This document shows positions 26,013-42,395 of a stretch of DNA of 64,000 nt, one piece after another. Every line of letters begins with the position of its first letter. Position 1 is the stretch's first letter. The notes beneath the pieces are model-generated. The model saw only the letters and a list, made by a program, of their open reading frames with translations. It searched no databases and was not told the DNA's origin. The position numbers were made by a program, and so were the translations under genes. The DNA is from Tetrahymena elliotti 4EA (Eukaryota > Ciliophora > Oligohymenophorea > Hymenostomatida > Tetrahymenidae), in assembly GCA_000231825.2 (NCBI GenBank), contig JH720298.1, positions 1,245,452 to 1,309,451 on the forward strand, read 5' to 3'.

Positions 26013-26887
26013 AATTAACTAAGTTCTTATAAATAAATAGAAAGATAGACATAATTTTAATAATTTAAAGTTAGAAAGCTTTTTATCTATCTAATTGAAT
26101 TCATAAATTATTAAATTTAATAATGATTATTATTAATAACTAATATGAAAGTGACTTTCATTTTTATTTCATTACTATTCATTCCAATTTAATATTAATT
26201 TTTGTATTGTTATTTTGTGCACCCAAAAATATAAAATATTCCTATTTTAATTTTAATCCAACATAAACTATCAACAAAAATTGAAGTTTAAAATTATTTA
26301 ATAAGATTGATTTTTACAGAAATATTAATATTTAGATGATTATAATTAAATGATTAAAGATACATAAATTGTTTAACCATTAACTGTCTAAACAAAATCA
26401 TTTAATCATTATTAACTTGAAAGATTAGTAAGATAATATAACTTTTCTCTTAAAATTTATTATTCATTTTTTAAAATCAAAAGATAGATAGGCAGGCCAT
26501 AGGCTTAGTTTTCAAATACTAATACTAAATTACTCTGTAATAGTAACGAAATAAAAATGAAGGTTGTCATTTTTTGTGAGCAGATTATTTTATTTCAGTT
26601 AATTGAATTTCTTTAGAAATTTAAAACCTGATAAAGTTTTAATTATTTTAGATTTATATTATTGCAATTCGTGCATTATTTTAGAAGCTCACTTTAAAAT
26701 AATATTAATTATTTTATATGTTTACAAAAATATCATCTCACTTTTTTAAATTGTTTAAATAATTAAGAATAAATTGGTGTACAAGCTGATTTTTAAAAAG
26801 TAAAATTTAATGATATACCTAAAAATGCTTAAATTGAAATGTAAACTGCTAATAAATGAATTAATAATTGAAAAAAGATGAAATAAT
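26013..26887. other. Intergenic region, no gene seen
   Basis: Convergent 3' ends of the TRIM-like gene and the next minus-strand gene. AT-rich with no coding-like frame. Confidence 0.5.
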
Positions 26888-27754
26888 TCATTTTTTAATA
26901 ATGATATAATTTTTTTTTAAATCTTTAATTTTTGATTAGAAATCTTTCACAAAATCAATTAACTCCTCTTTTGATTTTAAATCCAAATCTTTAATATCTT
27001 TAGACAAATCATTTAGAGACTATAATCCTTAGTCGTCTTAATCTTAATCTTCATTTTATTATATTTTACTATTATCATTTAAGATATTATCTTCTTCATT
27101 TTACTTAGATTCTTCTGAATTTTTTTCTTAAATATCATAATTATTTGTAGATAAATCTTATATCTTCTAGTCTTCCTATAAATGAGAAGTAGAAATATTT
27201 CCAGATTAAATAGTTTCAGCTATTTATTCTAATCTGCTATTTTAATTCTAAGGTATATTGTTACTCTCTGTGTTGAGTTGATTTGATTTGCTAACTTAAG
27301 TTTCTGGTTGATTACCTGTCATTTATTTAGTTTAATTTTCCAAATTTACTCTACTTTAATTTGATGAAGTATTTTTTTTGTAGAATTCTGATTAAACAGA
27401 TATCTCTTCAAGGAATTTTTGTAGATCTTAAGACAAAGTTTCCTCATTAAACGAAAGGATTTTGAAAAATTAATAGTTAACATTTTTAGTATTTGGAAAT
27501 TATTTATGCTATTCCAATTTTTGCTTTAAAATTTATTCTAATGATGTTTTGTCATATTCATAAGGACATTCACCATAAAGCTTTATGAAGGTTCCTATTC
27601 CTTAAACACCATTTATGATCAATTCTTATTAAGGAAATCTTATATTTAATTCCTTGGTGATATTTTTAACAAATTCAAAATAATATTCAGGCTTTTTATG
27701 TTCTATTTTTTTGTAGGCTAATTCAACGATAAAAGGCTTGATTTTTCTTTACAT
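26888..27754 (-). CDS. Shared-N-domain protein with acidic low-complexity tail (288 aa)
   Basis: Single frame of 289 codons, ATG at 27754 and TGA at 26888-26890. Residues 1-110 are the array's shared domain: a VELAYKKIEHKKPEYY strand-helix start, then FPQQELIING, a GIGTF core and FPNTKNV. The rest is Asn/Gln/Ser-rich and increasingly acidic (NEDQDQDDQ), ending in a short amphipathic helix (DLSKDIKDL..KEELIDFVKDF). No TM or signal peptide. It is closest in organisation to the next upstream gene on the same strand (28953-29933), including FPNTK versus YPNTK and similar C-terminal helices, so the two look like a tandem pair. Function unknown. Confidence 0.75.
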
Positions 27755-28952
27755 TTACTTAATATTTTAACTCTTTTTAATTTACTATTTAATTAATTAA
27801 TTTTTTGTGAATGATCAATAAGGTTTGATTATTTAATAACAAAAGTTCCATTGGTTTTTTAAAAGTATTTTATTCAAATAAAAGAATTTTTTTTTAATTT
27901 ACAATAAAACCTTTTAGATATTTTCTTCTTTTAATTAAATTAAAAAAACTTAATATTTTCTATGAAGTAAATGAGTAAAATAGATTAATTAGAAACAAAT
28001 GAAACTAACTTGAATTGCTTATTTATTAAAGAGTTTAATAATTTATGTATAGTCATATGTTATTATTATTATTTATCTTTCTAATAAAAATTAATTTAAT
28101 ATCGCAATATTACAAATAATAGCATGTAATATATATTTTAAAATTTAGTATTTATTTAATAACAATTTAAACCCTGCTATAAAAAAAGAGCTACAAATAA
28201 AGGTAGGAGTGGTATAACTATTTTTGAAACATGTTGACAAAGGTTGATCTATCCATATCCTTTTATTATCAGATACTTTACAAATTTATAAATAGAATGG
28301 ATACTTTAACCTAAAATTCTGTATCAAAACAAATATTTTAGAATAATTTGTCTACAAATTAAGGTTCAAAAGATTCATAATCCACAGCATAAACTGAAAC
28401 ACACTAAATAAATAGTTTTTAGCTGAAGATATAATGATGTGATTTATTTATCAATTGCTTGTTAATTAATAAAGATAAAAAATACAAAAGTGGAGTATTT
28501 TTATTTATCTTTTTCACAATGATTAATAACTATTTATTCAAAAAAGGACAAAATATATTTTTAAATCTGTGGCATCCAAATTCAGTCAATGAATGAATAA
28601 CAAAAAAATATTAAATTGATGATAAAGTGTAAAAAATATTTATCTATTAAATTAAAATACTATTGATATTAGATAAAATTTCTTTAAGATATTTTAAGCT
28701 TAAAAAAATCCATAAAGATTCTATTTTTGATTTTGAGACATACTAAGAATAAAATAGCTATTATTATTTTACTTAAATCAAAGAACATTGAAAAAAAATA
28801 AGCAAATTTAAATATTTAATATGGAAAACAATAATAAGTTAAGTGAAGAAGAAGAAGAAGAAAGAATTAATTATTAGTGAAAAGTTCTATTAAAAATATA
28901 AATTAAAATGAACATTTTAGTATCATAGAAAATCAATGAATTATATTTAAGC

Positions 28953-29933
28953 TCATAAATTATTGTCAATTTTGTATTTTTTTTCTAAAAATAATTCGAT
29001 ATCTGAATAGAATTTGTTGATGATTTTTTTTAAATCGGATTAAGATTTTCCATCAAGATTAGTTTTAGATTTAAGCAAATCTTTTAAAAATGCTATTGAT
29101 TCATTGTTTTTATTTTCATAAATATAATTGTTTGAACTTTCACTGTTTGCTTCTGATAATCTTGATAGTTGGGCATACCCACTATTTTTGTAAATATTTA
29201 CTTTATTGGGATGAGATTAGTTTTGTTCATGATCGGAATAAATGCTACTTGTATTTTGTTATTATAACAAGCTATTACTGAATTCATGACTATTGGCATT
29301 TCTATTTACATCAATAAAAACTGCTTGTGGTACATTATTATTAATATCAAGTTATTAGTGCATATTATTGTTTAGATTTTGTCTGATTTAAGAGTCAAAA
29401 TTGACATTTTTCTGATTGCTTTGATAGTTAGAATTAATTTCATGACTACTTATCTATTAATTAGAATAATTAGTGTTTACTAGTTGCTATTAAAGTTAGC
29501 TTGATTAAAATTCTCCACTACATGGCCTGCTTGAATCAAAGTGGATTTATTGGAACTCTTATATTTGTTCATTTTCTTATTTTTTTAAATTTGATTCATC
29601 TTTATTTTTAGATTCTAGCTAACTATTATCTTTATGAGTCCATGTGATTTCAATTTTCTTCTCTTTTGTATTAGGGTACATTGAATTATCCTTCAATATT
29701 TGATCAATAAGAGCTTCTAAATTATCTCTATTTTAACCATGATATTTAGCTTTTAGAACTATTTTTGTTCCTACGAATTGAATGCCCTCTATTGACAATT
29801 CATTTTCATTTGAAGTAAATTCTACTTCCAAACCTTTGGTAACCTCTTTAAGTTTATCATAATAGAGTTCTGGTGTTTTATAATCACCTTTCTTGTAAAA
29901 TAATTAAATTGAAAATTCTTAACTTTTATTCAT
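28953..29933 (-). CDS. Shared-N-domain protein, Gln/Asn/Ser-rich (326 aa)
   Basis: Single frame of 327 codons, ATG at 29933 and TGA at 28953-28955. The first 105 residues align with the gene at 26888-27754: QLFYKKGDYKTPELYY, then ELSIEGIQFVGTKIVL, then LIDQILKD and YPNTKEKKIEI. A Gln/Asn/Ser/His-rich linker follows, and the C-terminus is a charged helix (FLKDLLKSKTNLDGK, then LKKIINKFYSDIELF) like that of its neighbour. No TM or signal peptide. It is the most upstream member of the four-gene minus-strand array. I do not recognise a characterised family. Confidence 0.75.
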
Positions 29934-31334
29934 TTTATAACTTTTTTTGTGTGTTTGAATTAAATAAATATTATATTTTTTTCAATCTATTCTTCTAATT
30001 TTTTAATGAATCTAAAAATAAAAAAATTTTATTTTGATTTAAAAACGAAACATAAATATTCTTAAAAATCTTCGAATTTACAAAGATTTATACAAACACA
30101 CCCGCTCACTGACTCCTTTTCTTGATTTCATCCCATATAGGTTAATATCAAAAAAAAAAATAAACAAAGACTTTAACTAAATATTGTAACAATCAGTACT
30201 TTTTGGCATGTTTTATTTTAAAAGCACTAAAATGAAAATTATATATATTAATGAATCAGAAGATCATGCCAATATTCATTATATTTAACTATATACCATA
30301 ATGACTATAAAGTTAACCAGTTTCCTTTATTTCTAGAAAAAAAATTTTTTTTCAGGTTACTTAATCAAATGATTTATTTTTTTTGGCAAAAAGAATTAAT
30401 AGATATCAATTATTTGCAATACTTTTTTCTGAAAAGATTTATTTTTATTATAAATTTTGTAAGGGTTTATAAATGTAAGGGATATATATAGGTAATCATT
30501 TTGAAATCAATGATACATTTAAAAATTGATTAATATAATAGATATAATTGGAAGCTTTATTAATTCAATACTTTTTTCTGATTTTCTAATTAGTATTTAT
30601 AAAAATATTTTATTTTTTTAATTATAATTTGTAAAAAATAGATTAAAATTTAATAATTTATAATGTCTGTCACAATATCTAAGAAATATAATTACTAGTT
30701 TATTTTTACATTCAACATTTAACAAAGAACTTAAACACTTTTTGTAAGTTTGATAAATTGATTTTATGCAAGATGTTTTCAAAATAAATTAAAGCAATCT
30801 AAATTAAAAAGAAATTTATTTGGGAATAAATATCTTTACTAGAACGAAAATCAATGATGGGTATTTAGATTTTTGTATCTGAAATAAATTGTTGAGATCT
30901 ACCTTTTAATTAATAATAAGGATTATGTAAAATATAAAAGTTTAAATACAGGTTAATGATATTAAATATTTAGAAAGAGTTAGCTAATGTAAATGATAAA
31001 TAAAAGAGGAATTAAATTAATAGACTTAAATAAAATCAAAGTAGAGTTTGTGTGGAATTCAGATGGCTTAATAAAGAAGATTAATAGTAAATATGTATCT
31101 ATGTATGTATATTGGTTTTTAATTATACTAACGAAATCCACATAAATCTTTGATTGATTATTAAGACAATTAATAAATTGATAAATGCTAATTATTTTAT
31201 TGTGATTTTCGCTGATATAAGATATATAATGAATGTTTGCATTGCTTTCTTGAATTCATAATGAAATTTGCAAAAGTTTATAAAGAATTTATAAGAAATT
31301 AATACTATTTATTTGTTAATAGTAAATCAATCAG

Positions 31335-32188
31335 ATGAGCAAAGAAGCAGAAGAAATTAATTAAGTTTTTTAGGATTAAAAATAATCACTTAGTTTTTCA
31401 AATGTGGTTGCTTAACAAGGTTCAGATACACCTACAGGAAAGCTTTCCTAGTAGCAAGCTTTAAGCGATATACACCATTAGTTGATAAAAGACAAAAAAA
31501 TTAATGAAAAGTAGCTCTAGCGAAGATCAAATAATGCAGTGAGGATGTTTAGCAATAGCAATATTGATGATAGATAATCTTCTTTACATAAAATAGAAGA
31601 CTAAGAATAGGAAAATTAAGAATTAACTAATTAATAAGTTAGAGAAAAGAAATTAGGGGATACCTTACATGATATATAGCAATAATCTTCTTCTTAGTCA
31701 TCATCATCCTCCTCTTCAGAATTGAATTCTTCTGGTTCATCTTCTGATAGTTAAAGCGAAGGAGATAATGATGATTCTCCTAAAAATGGAAAGAATCACA
31801 AAAAGAAGAAAGGTTAATCTTAAAGCAATTCTAGCAAAGACTTAAATGATATTGACACAAATTAACAAAAAAACAATGCAAATTAATAAACCTTACATTA
31901 TATATAGAATACATAGACTGACTAATCTATGAATAGCTATTCTCAAGATGAAGTATTAGATATGTATAATTACAATAGCTAAGATTACCACTCTAAGCAA
32001 CAAAACTATGAATAATTTTATTCTTAATCATGCAATTAAATTCCCTTGCATGAAGCAGTGTTTGATTAAAAGTATAAAGTCTCAATAGAATACAAATGTG
32101 GAAAAATAAATGAAGAAATGGACAATGATGAAGATAATTAATATCACCTAAATAGCATGTAGATGAAAAACAATCCAAATAGTTTAAT
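31335..32188 (+). CDS. Ser/Gln-rich low-complexity exon, probably 5' exon of the kinase gene
   Basis: Open from the ATG at 31335 with ciliate codons. The predicted protein is Gln/Asn/Ser-rich with a serine block (QQSSSQSSSSSSSELNSS), an acidic patch (SEGDNDDSPK) and a basic KKKK cluster, and no folded domain is recognisable. At 32189 a GTAATTTAC donor fits. The frame beyond it, to a TGA near 32470, looks non-coding. A T-rich AATAG acceptor at 33145-33146 would join it in phase to the kinase frame (phase 2, completing ATG), giving about 1,209 residues. Alternatively it is a separate short gene whose 3' end I cannot place. Confidence 0.5.
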
Positions 32189-32712
32189 GTAATTTACTGT
32201 TTAATGTTTAAAAATAATCTTTTTTTTATTTTTGATGTTATTCTTAATTGTTTAAAGTTTCAAGGTATCTATCTATCAATCAATCAATCTAAATTTAATT
32301 AACTTAATAACTATCACAAAGTTCGAATTGAAAACTAAAATTATTCAAAATGGCTTGTTAATAACGAAATATTTTTCATTCTAACACTATTAAATTCCTG
32401 CTCTCCTACTCTACTATTTTTAACACTCTTTTTTATAATAAAAATCATCTAATTTTTTATAGAACTAATCATGATACTTTACTAAACTAAATTAATAGAT
32501 AACACATGTCTCTTTAGAAATTTAACTGATTCTTATTTCTCTAAAATTTAAATTAAAAGTGATTATCTTTCATAATAAAAATAGTAATATTAATAAATTT
32601 TACACAAAATCTATTTAAATCATTTAAAATTGAGTTAGTAAGGGATCTTGAAAAGCAATTTAAAATCTACTAAATTAACTGTGGTACTTGAAATATTTAA
32701 AGTTATTAAAAG

Positions 32713-32885
32713 TAATTTTTCAGTAGAAAAAGATAAAAGAAATTAATTTCTCAATCTTGAAGATATTTTTTAAATTAGTTTCTTTGAAATATTAAGTAAG
32801 AATCATCAAAATTAATTTTTCTGCATAAAAAGATTAAAGGAATTAATTTCTCAATCTTTTGGATATTTTTTAAATTAGTTTTTTT
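32713..32885. repeat. Two-copy repeat, about 73 bp, spaced exactly 100 bp
   Basis: Copies at 32713-32785 and 32813-32885 share TAATTTTTC, AAAAAGAT, AAATTAATTTCTCAATCTT, then ATATTTTTTAAATTAG, with few substitutions. It lies upstream of the kinase ATG, in its probable first intron. Confidence 0.75.
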
Positions 32886-33159
32886 ATCTGTCTGCCAGAC
32901 CTTGACCTTGACTGTTTGTTCTTAAAATTTAAATGGGTGAGATATTTATGTTCACTGATGAAAATAACAAAAAGATAACAATAAAAAAGATTGATTGTTG
33001 GCTGCTAATTGCATTATATAAATTTTTTTAAAAATCAAAAATAAATTATTTGAATGATGATAAATAAAATTTAAAAATATCCAATTAATTCAAAATATTT
33101 TATTATTTTTATAAACTGAATTGACTTTCTTTATTTTGTAAAATAGGAATTCAAGAGAA

Positions 33160-36717
<3,558 letters not shown>

Positions 36718-37809
36718 AGATTTTAATTTACTCATTTATAGATCTTTGCTTCTAAATTAAAAATATTTCTTCTTAAAAATAAACTAACTAAAAACAATGT
36801 AAATATTACAGATATTAACTACGAATTTTACTTTAAAATTCTATTTATAGTTCAATCAATTAATTTATATAAATGCTATAATCTATCCATCTATCTAATC
36901 ATAATCTATTCACTTTTATGCTCTAATGTAAAATATATTTATTTGTATATTTATCTAACTAACTAACTCTATCACTCCCTAATTCATTTAATCTTACAAT
37001 TCATTAAAATTTCTATTTCAAAATAAAAATACCAATCAAATCAAAAAATGAATCACTTAAATATGCTGATCTTTCATATATACAATAAATCTATTCTTTT
37101 TATCATATATCCTTTATCTTGCTTATTAATTTTATATTCCTAAAAAGCATTCATTTACTACCATTTCTAAATAAATATTAAAAGTATGCTAATTAAATTA
37201 AATAAAAATGAATTTTCAGAATTTGTTTATTTGTCATTACAAAACTGTTGGTTTTATGGTAAAAACTGTCTATTTATTTTATTTTTTTCACTTTTCTGAA
37301 AAAGTATTAAACATTAATATTGGTTTACTAATAATAATTGATTATTCAATTTAAGAGTAAATAAATGTTAACAAAGCTAGACAAATATAAAGTTTTTAAA
37401 GTTTATTTATGAGTAAAATGAATTTGTTAAATTATAAAAGTTATTTTTTTATTAAAATATTTATTATTAGTAAATTCATAAATCAATAAATATTTACTAT
37501 TTAAGATAATTCTTTCATGTAATAATATTAACAAAAAAATTTATTTATATATTGATTCTAACAAAGTAAATTAATAATTTTATTCAGGTCATATTAAATA
37601 TTTATTTTTAGATTTTACTTATCAAAGTAGAATAAGTATCTGATATAATTTTATTTATTAACCTGTGTTTTTTTATTAGTTTATTTTATTTTATAAACAT
37701 AGCTAATATTTTAAATGAATTTCTAAATTAAGTATTAAGTTAGAGCTTTCTTTTTGTTTTGTGAAAATTTTCTCTATTTCTTCATTTATTTATTGTTAAA
37801 ATTTTTAAT
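36718..37809. other. Convergent intergenic spacer, no gene seen
   Basis: AT-rich sequence between the 3' ends of the kinase (plus) and channel (minus) genes. No coding-like frame and no obvious structured element. Confidence 0.5.
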
Positions 37810-40800
37810 TCAAAGTGAATTTTTTTTGATAGGATAAAGTCTAGTTTTTTTTGTGCATATGCCATAGGAGAGGGTGGTTGGATTATATTTAGTACTTTAC
37901 AAATCTCCCACTAGAGCTGTGTATTAGTTACCTGTAAAAACTTTTTATATAAAGGACTTGATTTATATTTAATCTTGCATATAAATATTTTATCTCCTAG
38001 TGTTAATTTTTTATGTGAGCTTTTTTATATATTTATGAGATTTTTTAACTCTGATATTCTTAATCACTTAATTAAAATTGTTGTGAGGAAAAAAGCATGA
38101 GAATATTTACATCTTATCAAATTATTGCATTTGACTGCTTCCATTAATTATAATATTTTTTTATTAGCTTGATGTACTTTTTTTAGTAAGAATATCAGCT
38201 AACATTAATTCTACTATGTTTTTATCAGTTAAAATAGTATTTTGGCATTCAAGCGTATGTGCTAATGCTGTTACATATTAACTAGTTAGAAATTAATTTC
38301 TTAAATTTATGGCTTCAGATTTCTGACTAGACTCACAAATTTACTTTTCATTAAATGTCCGCTATCTTTTATCTGAAGAAGATTCTTTGAGTAGCTCTTC
38401 AACAATTTAAAAGGAGGATTACATTTTAGACATAAGTGGTTATAAATTAGAACTATGTTAAATCAAGGTATTCTATTCCTCATCATTAAATTTTGTTTTT
38501 GAAGCATTCTTTTTTCTGTGATTGCTTCTGGAGTACTCACTATTTTCATGGAAATTTGAATCCTAGATCTTAAAAGAATCTGAAGTTGTTGCAACAATTG
38601 CTTTCATTTTTTGTTATTTATTACTACTAAAAAGTACTGATTTGTTACTTTCAATTTCTCCTATTTGCTTTGTTTAATCTTTATAGCACTTCTAAATGAA
38701 AGCTTATTTAGTTGGTTTAGCATTAGTTTCTATTTTTTGTTCAACTAAATTTATTTAATTGAATGAAGGGCATTAGGCATTATCGTGTATTTCTTTATGA
38801 GATTAAGACTGCTGTTGACCATTTGTCTTTTTACTTTCAATCAGAGAAGGTATTTTTAATTCATGAATGCTATTTAATTATATTAGAAAATCATTAAATT
38901 AAAAAAAAAATATTACTGAGTATATGTTTCACAGGAGGGTAAGTTTTATTATGTGTCTTCTTATTATAACTTCTTTTCAGTTGTTGTATAAAAATCTAAA
39001 GAGTTTGGACATTCAAAAGTCTTTATTGTTTATTTTGTATGCTCGCTATTTTGAGTTATATTTTCTTAAAATGACATTGAATTTTATGATTGATTTGTAG
39101 GTTAAAGTAATAGTTTGTTTTGATTTTCCTAAATCAATTTCTTTTTCATATTATTTTTATTATCTTGATGATCACTAGAATTTTTACTTTTAATTTCTTA
39201 CTCTGATTCATTACTATTACTTGAAGAACTTTGGCTACTACTATCACTTAAATAAGATTAATTTGCTATTATTTACTAGCTTTAAAAATTATAGTCCTCC
39301 AAGCTATACATTTTAACTACTTCATATGCAGATCCACCCTACTAAGATAACCTCTACATTAAAAGTTTTGAAAAATTCTTGTTGTGTTAGATCTATAATC
39401 TTTATTTTATAAATTAAACATTTTATTTTTATTTATGATATTAATAGTTATCTTCAAAATTTAACTACCATTAATCTTGTATTAAAATTGTTATTGAAAA
39501 TTAAGGGATTAATTTTAAAGAATTAAATAAAAAATTCTAAGAAATAAAAATTTTTAATTATTAAATTAAAATAAAAATGAAGATTTCTAGTGATGAAAGA
39601 TATGTAATAATTAAAAAGAAAGGAAGAAAGAAATTTACAGTGGTGATAAAAATTTATTTTTAGTAAGACTTCTTGCAAATTCGGAGTTTCTATCTTGATA
39701 TTCAAAATAATTGTACTTTAGTGCAATAAACTAGGGGTCAAGAACTAGATGAGTTTAATCACAGCTTTTAGAATAATGATCAGGTGAACTGCAAGCTAGG
39801 CAACCTTTGATGTTGATTCCTGAAAGAATAGAGCACACACAAGCTTTTTCTTGCATCATTTTGTATCTTTAGAAATCTTCCTTACAAGTTCTGACAACAC
39901 TTAGAAAATCTTCCCTAGTTAAATAAAAGAGAGTTGATAGGTTAATGCTTCTTACTGAGTATTTTCTTTGTAAGCCAGTAAAAAAAGAAAATTCTCCAAA
40001 GTATTGATTTTATTTTAAAATGGCAAAAACAGTTTTCTTATTTCCATGTTCTGAATAAATTTCAATTTAGCCATCCAAAATAAAATAAATAGCTTGATTA
40101 CCTATTTCATTTTCGTTGTAAATAATTTCATTTGGAGATACCTCAATTTCTTTTACAAATTTCGATAGATTAATCAGAGTTTATTGAGAAAATAATTTAT
40201 AAAAAATAGAACAAGTTTTTAGCATTTTATTATTAACTTCTTGAGAAAGTTCATCTCTCAACTTATTCGAAAGTATTGCTATCACTTTATCTTCTGCTTA
40301 CTTATTTCTGTCTCTTTATTCTTGGCTTAGAAAGTTTAAATATTATTTTATTCTATCTCTCAACTAGCTTCTCACATTTCTTCTCATTAAATATCTTTTT
40401 TTTTTAAATTTAAAAGCAAACTGATCAATTGATTTTTTATTATTTCAAATGTACCTTTGCATAACTGTAATATTATCATTCATTTCTTTTGATGCCTTTT
40501 CAATTTCTTCCAAAATCATGCCAATATTATTAATAGAATAAGCATATACGCAGCTAAAAATAATCATAGAAACAGCACAAAACATGCTTTCAGAAGAATT
40601 TTAAGGTATAATATCACCATATCCAACTTATTATTTTAATATTTTGAATTCAAATAAATAAACATAATAATTACCTGTAATCATTGTTGTTACACTCCAA
40701 TAAAAGCTAGTGATATATAATTGAATAGGTGTTGATAGATTTTATTGATATTTTGTATACCAAACAACTTCTACACCTTATAGTTACTAATAAAGTCCCA

Positions 40801-42395
40801 GTAAATACCACAGAATTCCCACTAACAAAAATATTTTTTTAAATAAAGTTTAAATAAATAAATAAATTACTTATATGAGCAACTGTTACCATGAATATAA
40901 GTTAATTAAATAGCTTGATTGAATATCTTTGAAAATTACTTAGCTGTTAGATATTATCTAAGACTCTTCTCTTTGAATAAACACCTCTGATTCTCAAGAA
41001 AATTAAAATATTGATTAGGTATGCTGAGATTTCATGATTTGGATTATAAACTACTGTATGCTGATAATTTGATTCTTTATACAAAGAAGAAGCAAAGCTA
41101 ATTAAATCAAAAATGAAATTTGATTTAAGGTAGTTAATTACAATTTATTTTCTTTAAAAAACAATATAATCATTTAAGTAATAGGCAGAGTTGCAATTTA
41201 TAAGCATATCAAGGAAAGTAAAAAATGTAAAAACCTTAAAGGTCTCATTCAAATACATAATATTTTCATCTATCTCTTAATAAATTAAGAAAATCGAATA
41301 AGCGAATAAGAAAATAAAATTAAAAACAATCTAAAAGACATCCCAGATAACTTTAATGGTATTAGTAGGCATAAGAACGCATTTCGAATCTGGATTGTTT
41401 AGAAATTTAGACAAATGATAACTTATGATGTTGAATAGAAAATATTGTTTTGAAAATTTTTTAAAAGTTTGTATTTGATCTGCTTTATCATCAATTAGTT
41501 TTCTTTGCTCTAGAGTTAAATTCTCAGAATTTCTGAATTTGCTTTTATTTTTCAAGAGAGTGATAAATTTCTTACTATAAAGTTCTACTTTCTTTGTAAT
41601 ACTTAAATTCTTTTTTTGTAGTTAATTTCTTTCAAAAATGTTTGCAAAAAATGATCTTTAGCTCTTATTTTTAACAGCAGATTCATAAGCATCTAGCTTC
41701 TTTATATTATTTTATGAATTTTCAATGACCTATTATAACTCTACACTATCTTGAAGTTATTGATTAGAACAAGACGATTCTTTATTTATTATCATTCTTC
41801 CTCCTATTAGTTGGTTTTTTGTATCATTAAGTGTTTAAATAGCATTCTATTATTCAAAAGCATTATCATACATGCTAGAACTTGCATCAATTGATTATTA
41901 CTTTTATTATAATTTTAGAATTATTCATTTTTATTAAATATTTTATTTTACCAAGTGGCTAATTTGTTTTAAAAGTGATTCTTCTTAAAAAATAGACTTG
42001 CGATGCTATAACCTTTTACTCTAAAAGCTTTTGCTAGAATTGTCTTCCTTGCATAATGGATTTATTTGTTCTGATTAAGGACTGTCTTTAATAATAAAAT
42101 AAAAATGCTAAATGTTATTCAATAAAATATTTTTGTTACTTTAAAATGTATCTGAATCTTATAATTAAATTTAAAATTAATCATTTGATTGAGAAGTTTT
42201 TTCACATTAATCTCTACTATGATCCATTAAATTGATTTATATAAACTAATTCTTCAAACCTTAATATTACTAATTTGTATCTCCATAGCTTCCATAAGTA
42301 ACATTATCTTCATCTCCTTGATGGTTATTGTGCTAATTTAATATGTTTTTTTAAACTTTTCTGCTTTCTAAATTATCAAAATTGTCTATAGACAT
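37810..42395 (-). CDS. Six-TM potassium channel with cyclic-nucleotide-binding domain (1,329 aa)
   Basis: Exons 42395-42140, 42085-41952, 41900-40871, 40821-40675, 40626-40455, 40394-39639, 39351-38917 and 38869-37810; 3,990 bases, phases consistent. S1 starts near residue 314 (WDVFQIVFNFIFLFAYSIF). The S4-like segment is FLRIRGVYSKRR. The selectivity filter is TTMITVGYGDI (GYGD at 524-527). The C-linker contains MQRYLMRRNVRSQLRDRI. The CNBD has GQIEIYSEHG and cassette FGEFSFFTGLQRKYS. It is followed by a Cys/His cluster (CVCSILSG, GCLACSSPDHYSKSC) known from ciliate relatives of EAG/CNG channels. The last 500 residues are Ser/Gln-rich with no recognised domain. They could instead be a separate gene starting at 39359, though splice phase supports the join. 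Likely a plasma-membrane or ciliary K+ channel. Confidence 0.8.

Noticed and set aside
40395..40454. Apparent in-frame TGA in the K+ channel (MQRYI-stop)
   Set aside because: A 60-base GTACATTTG..AAAAG intron removes it and restores the expected MQRYLMRRNV linker in phase.
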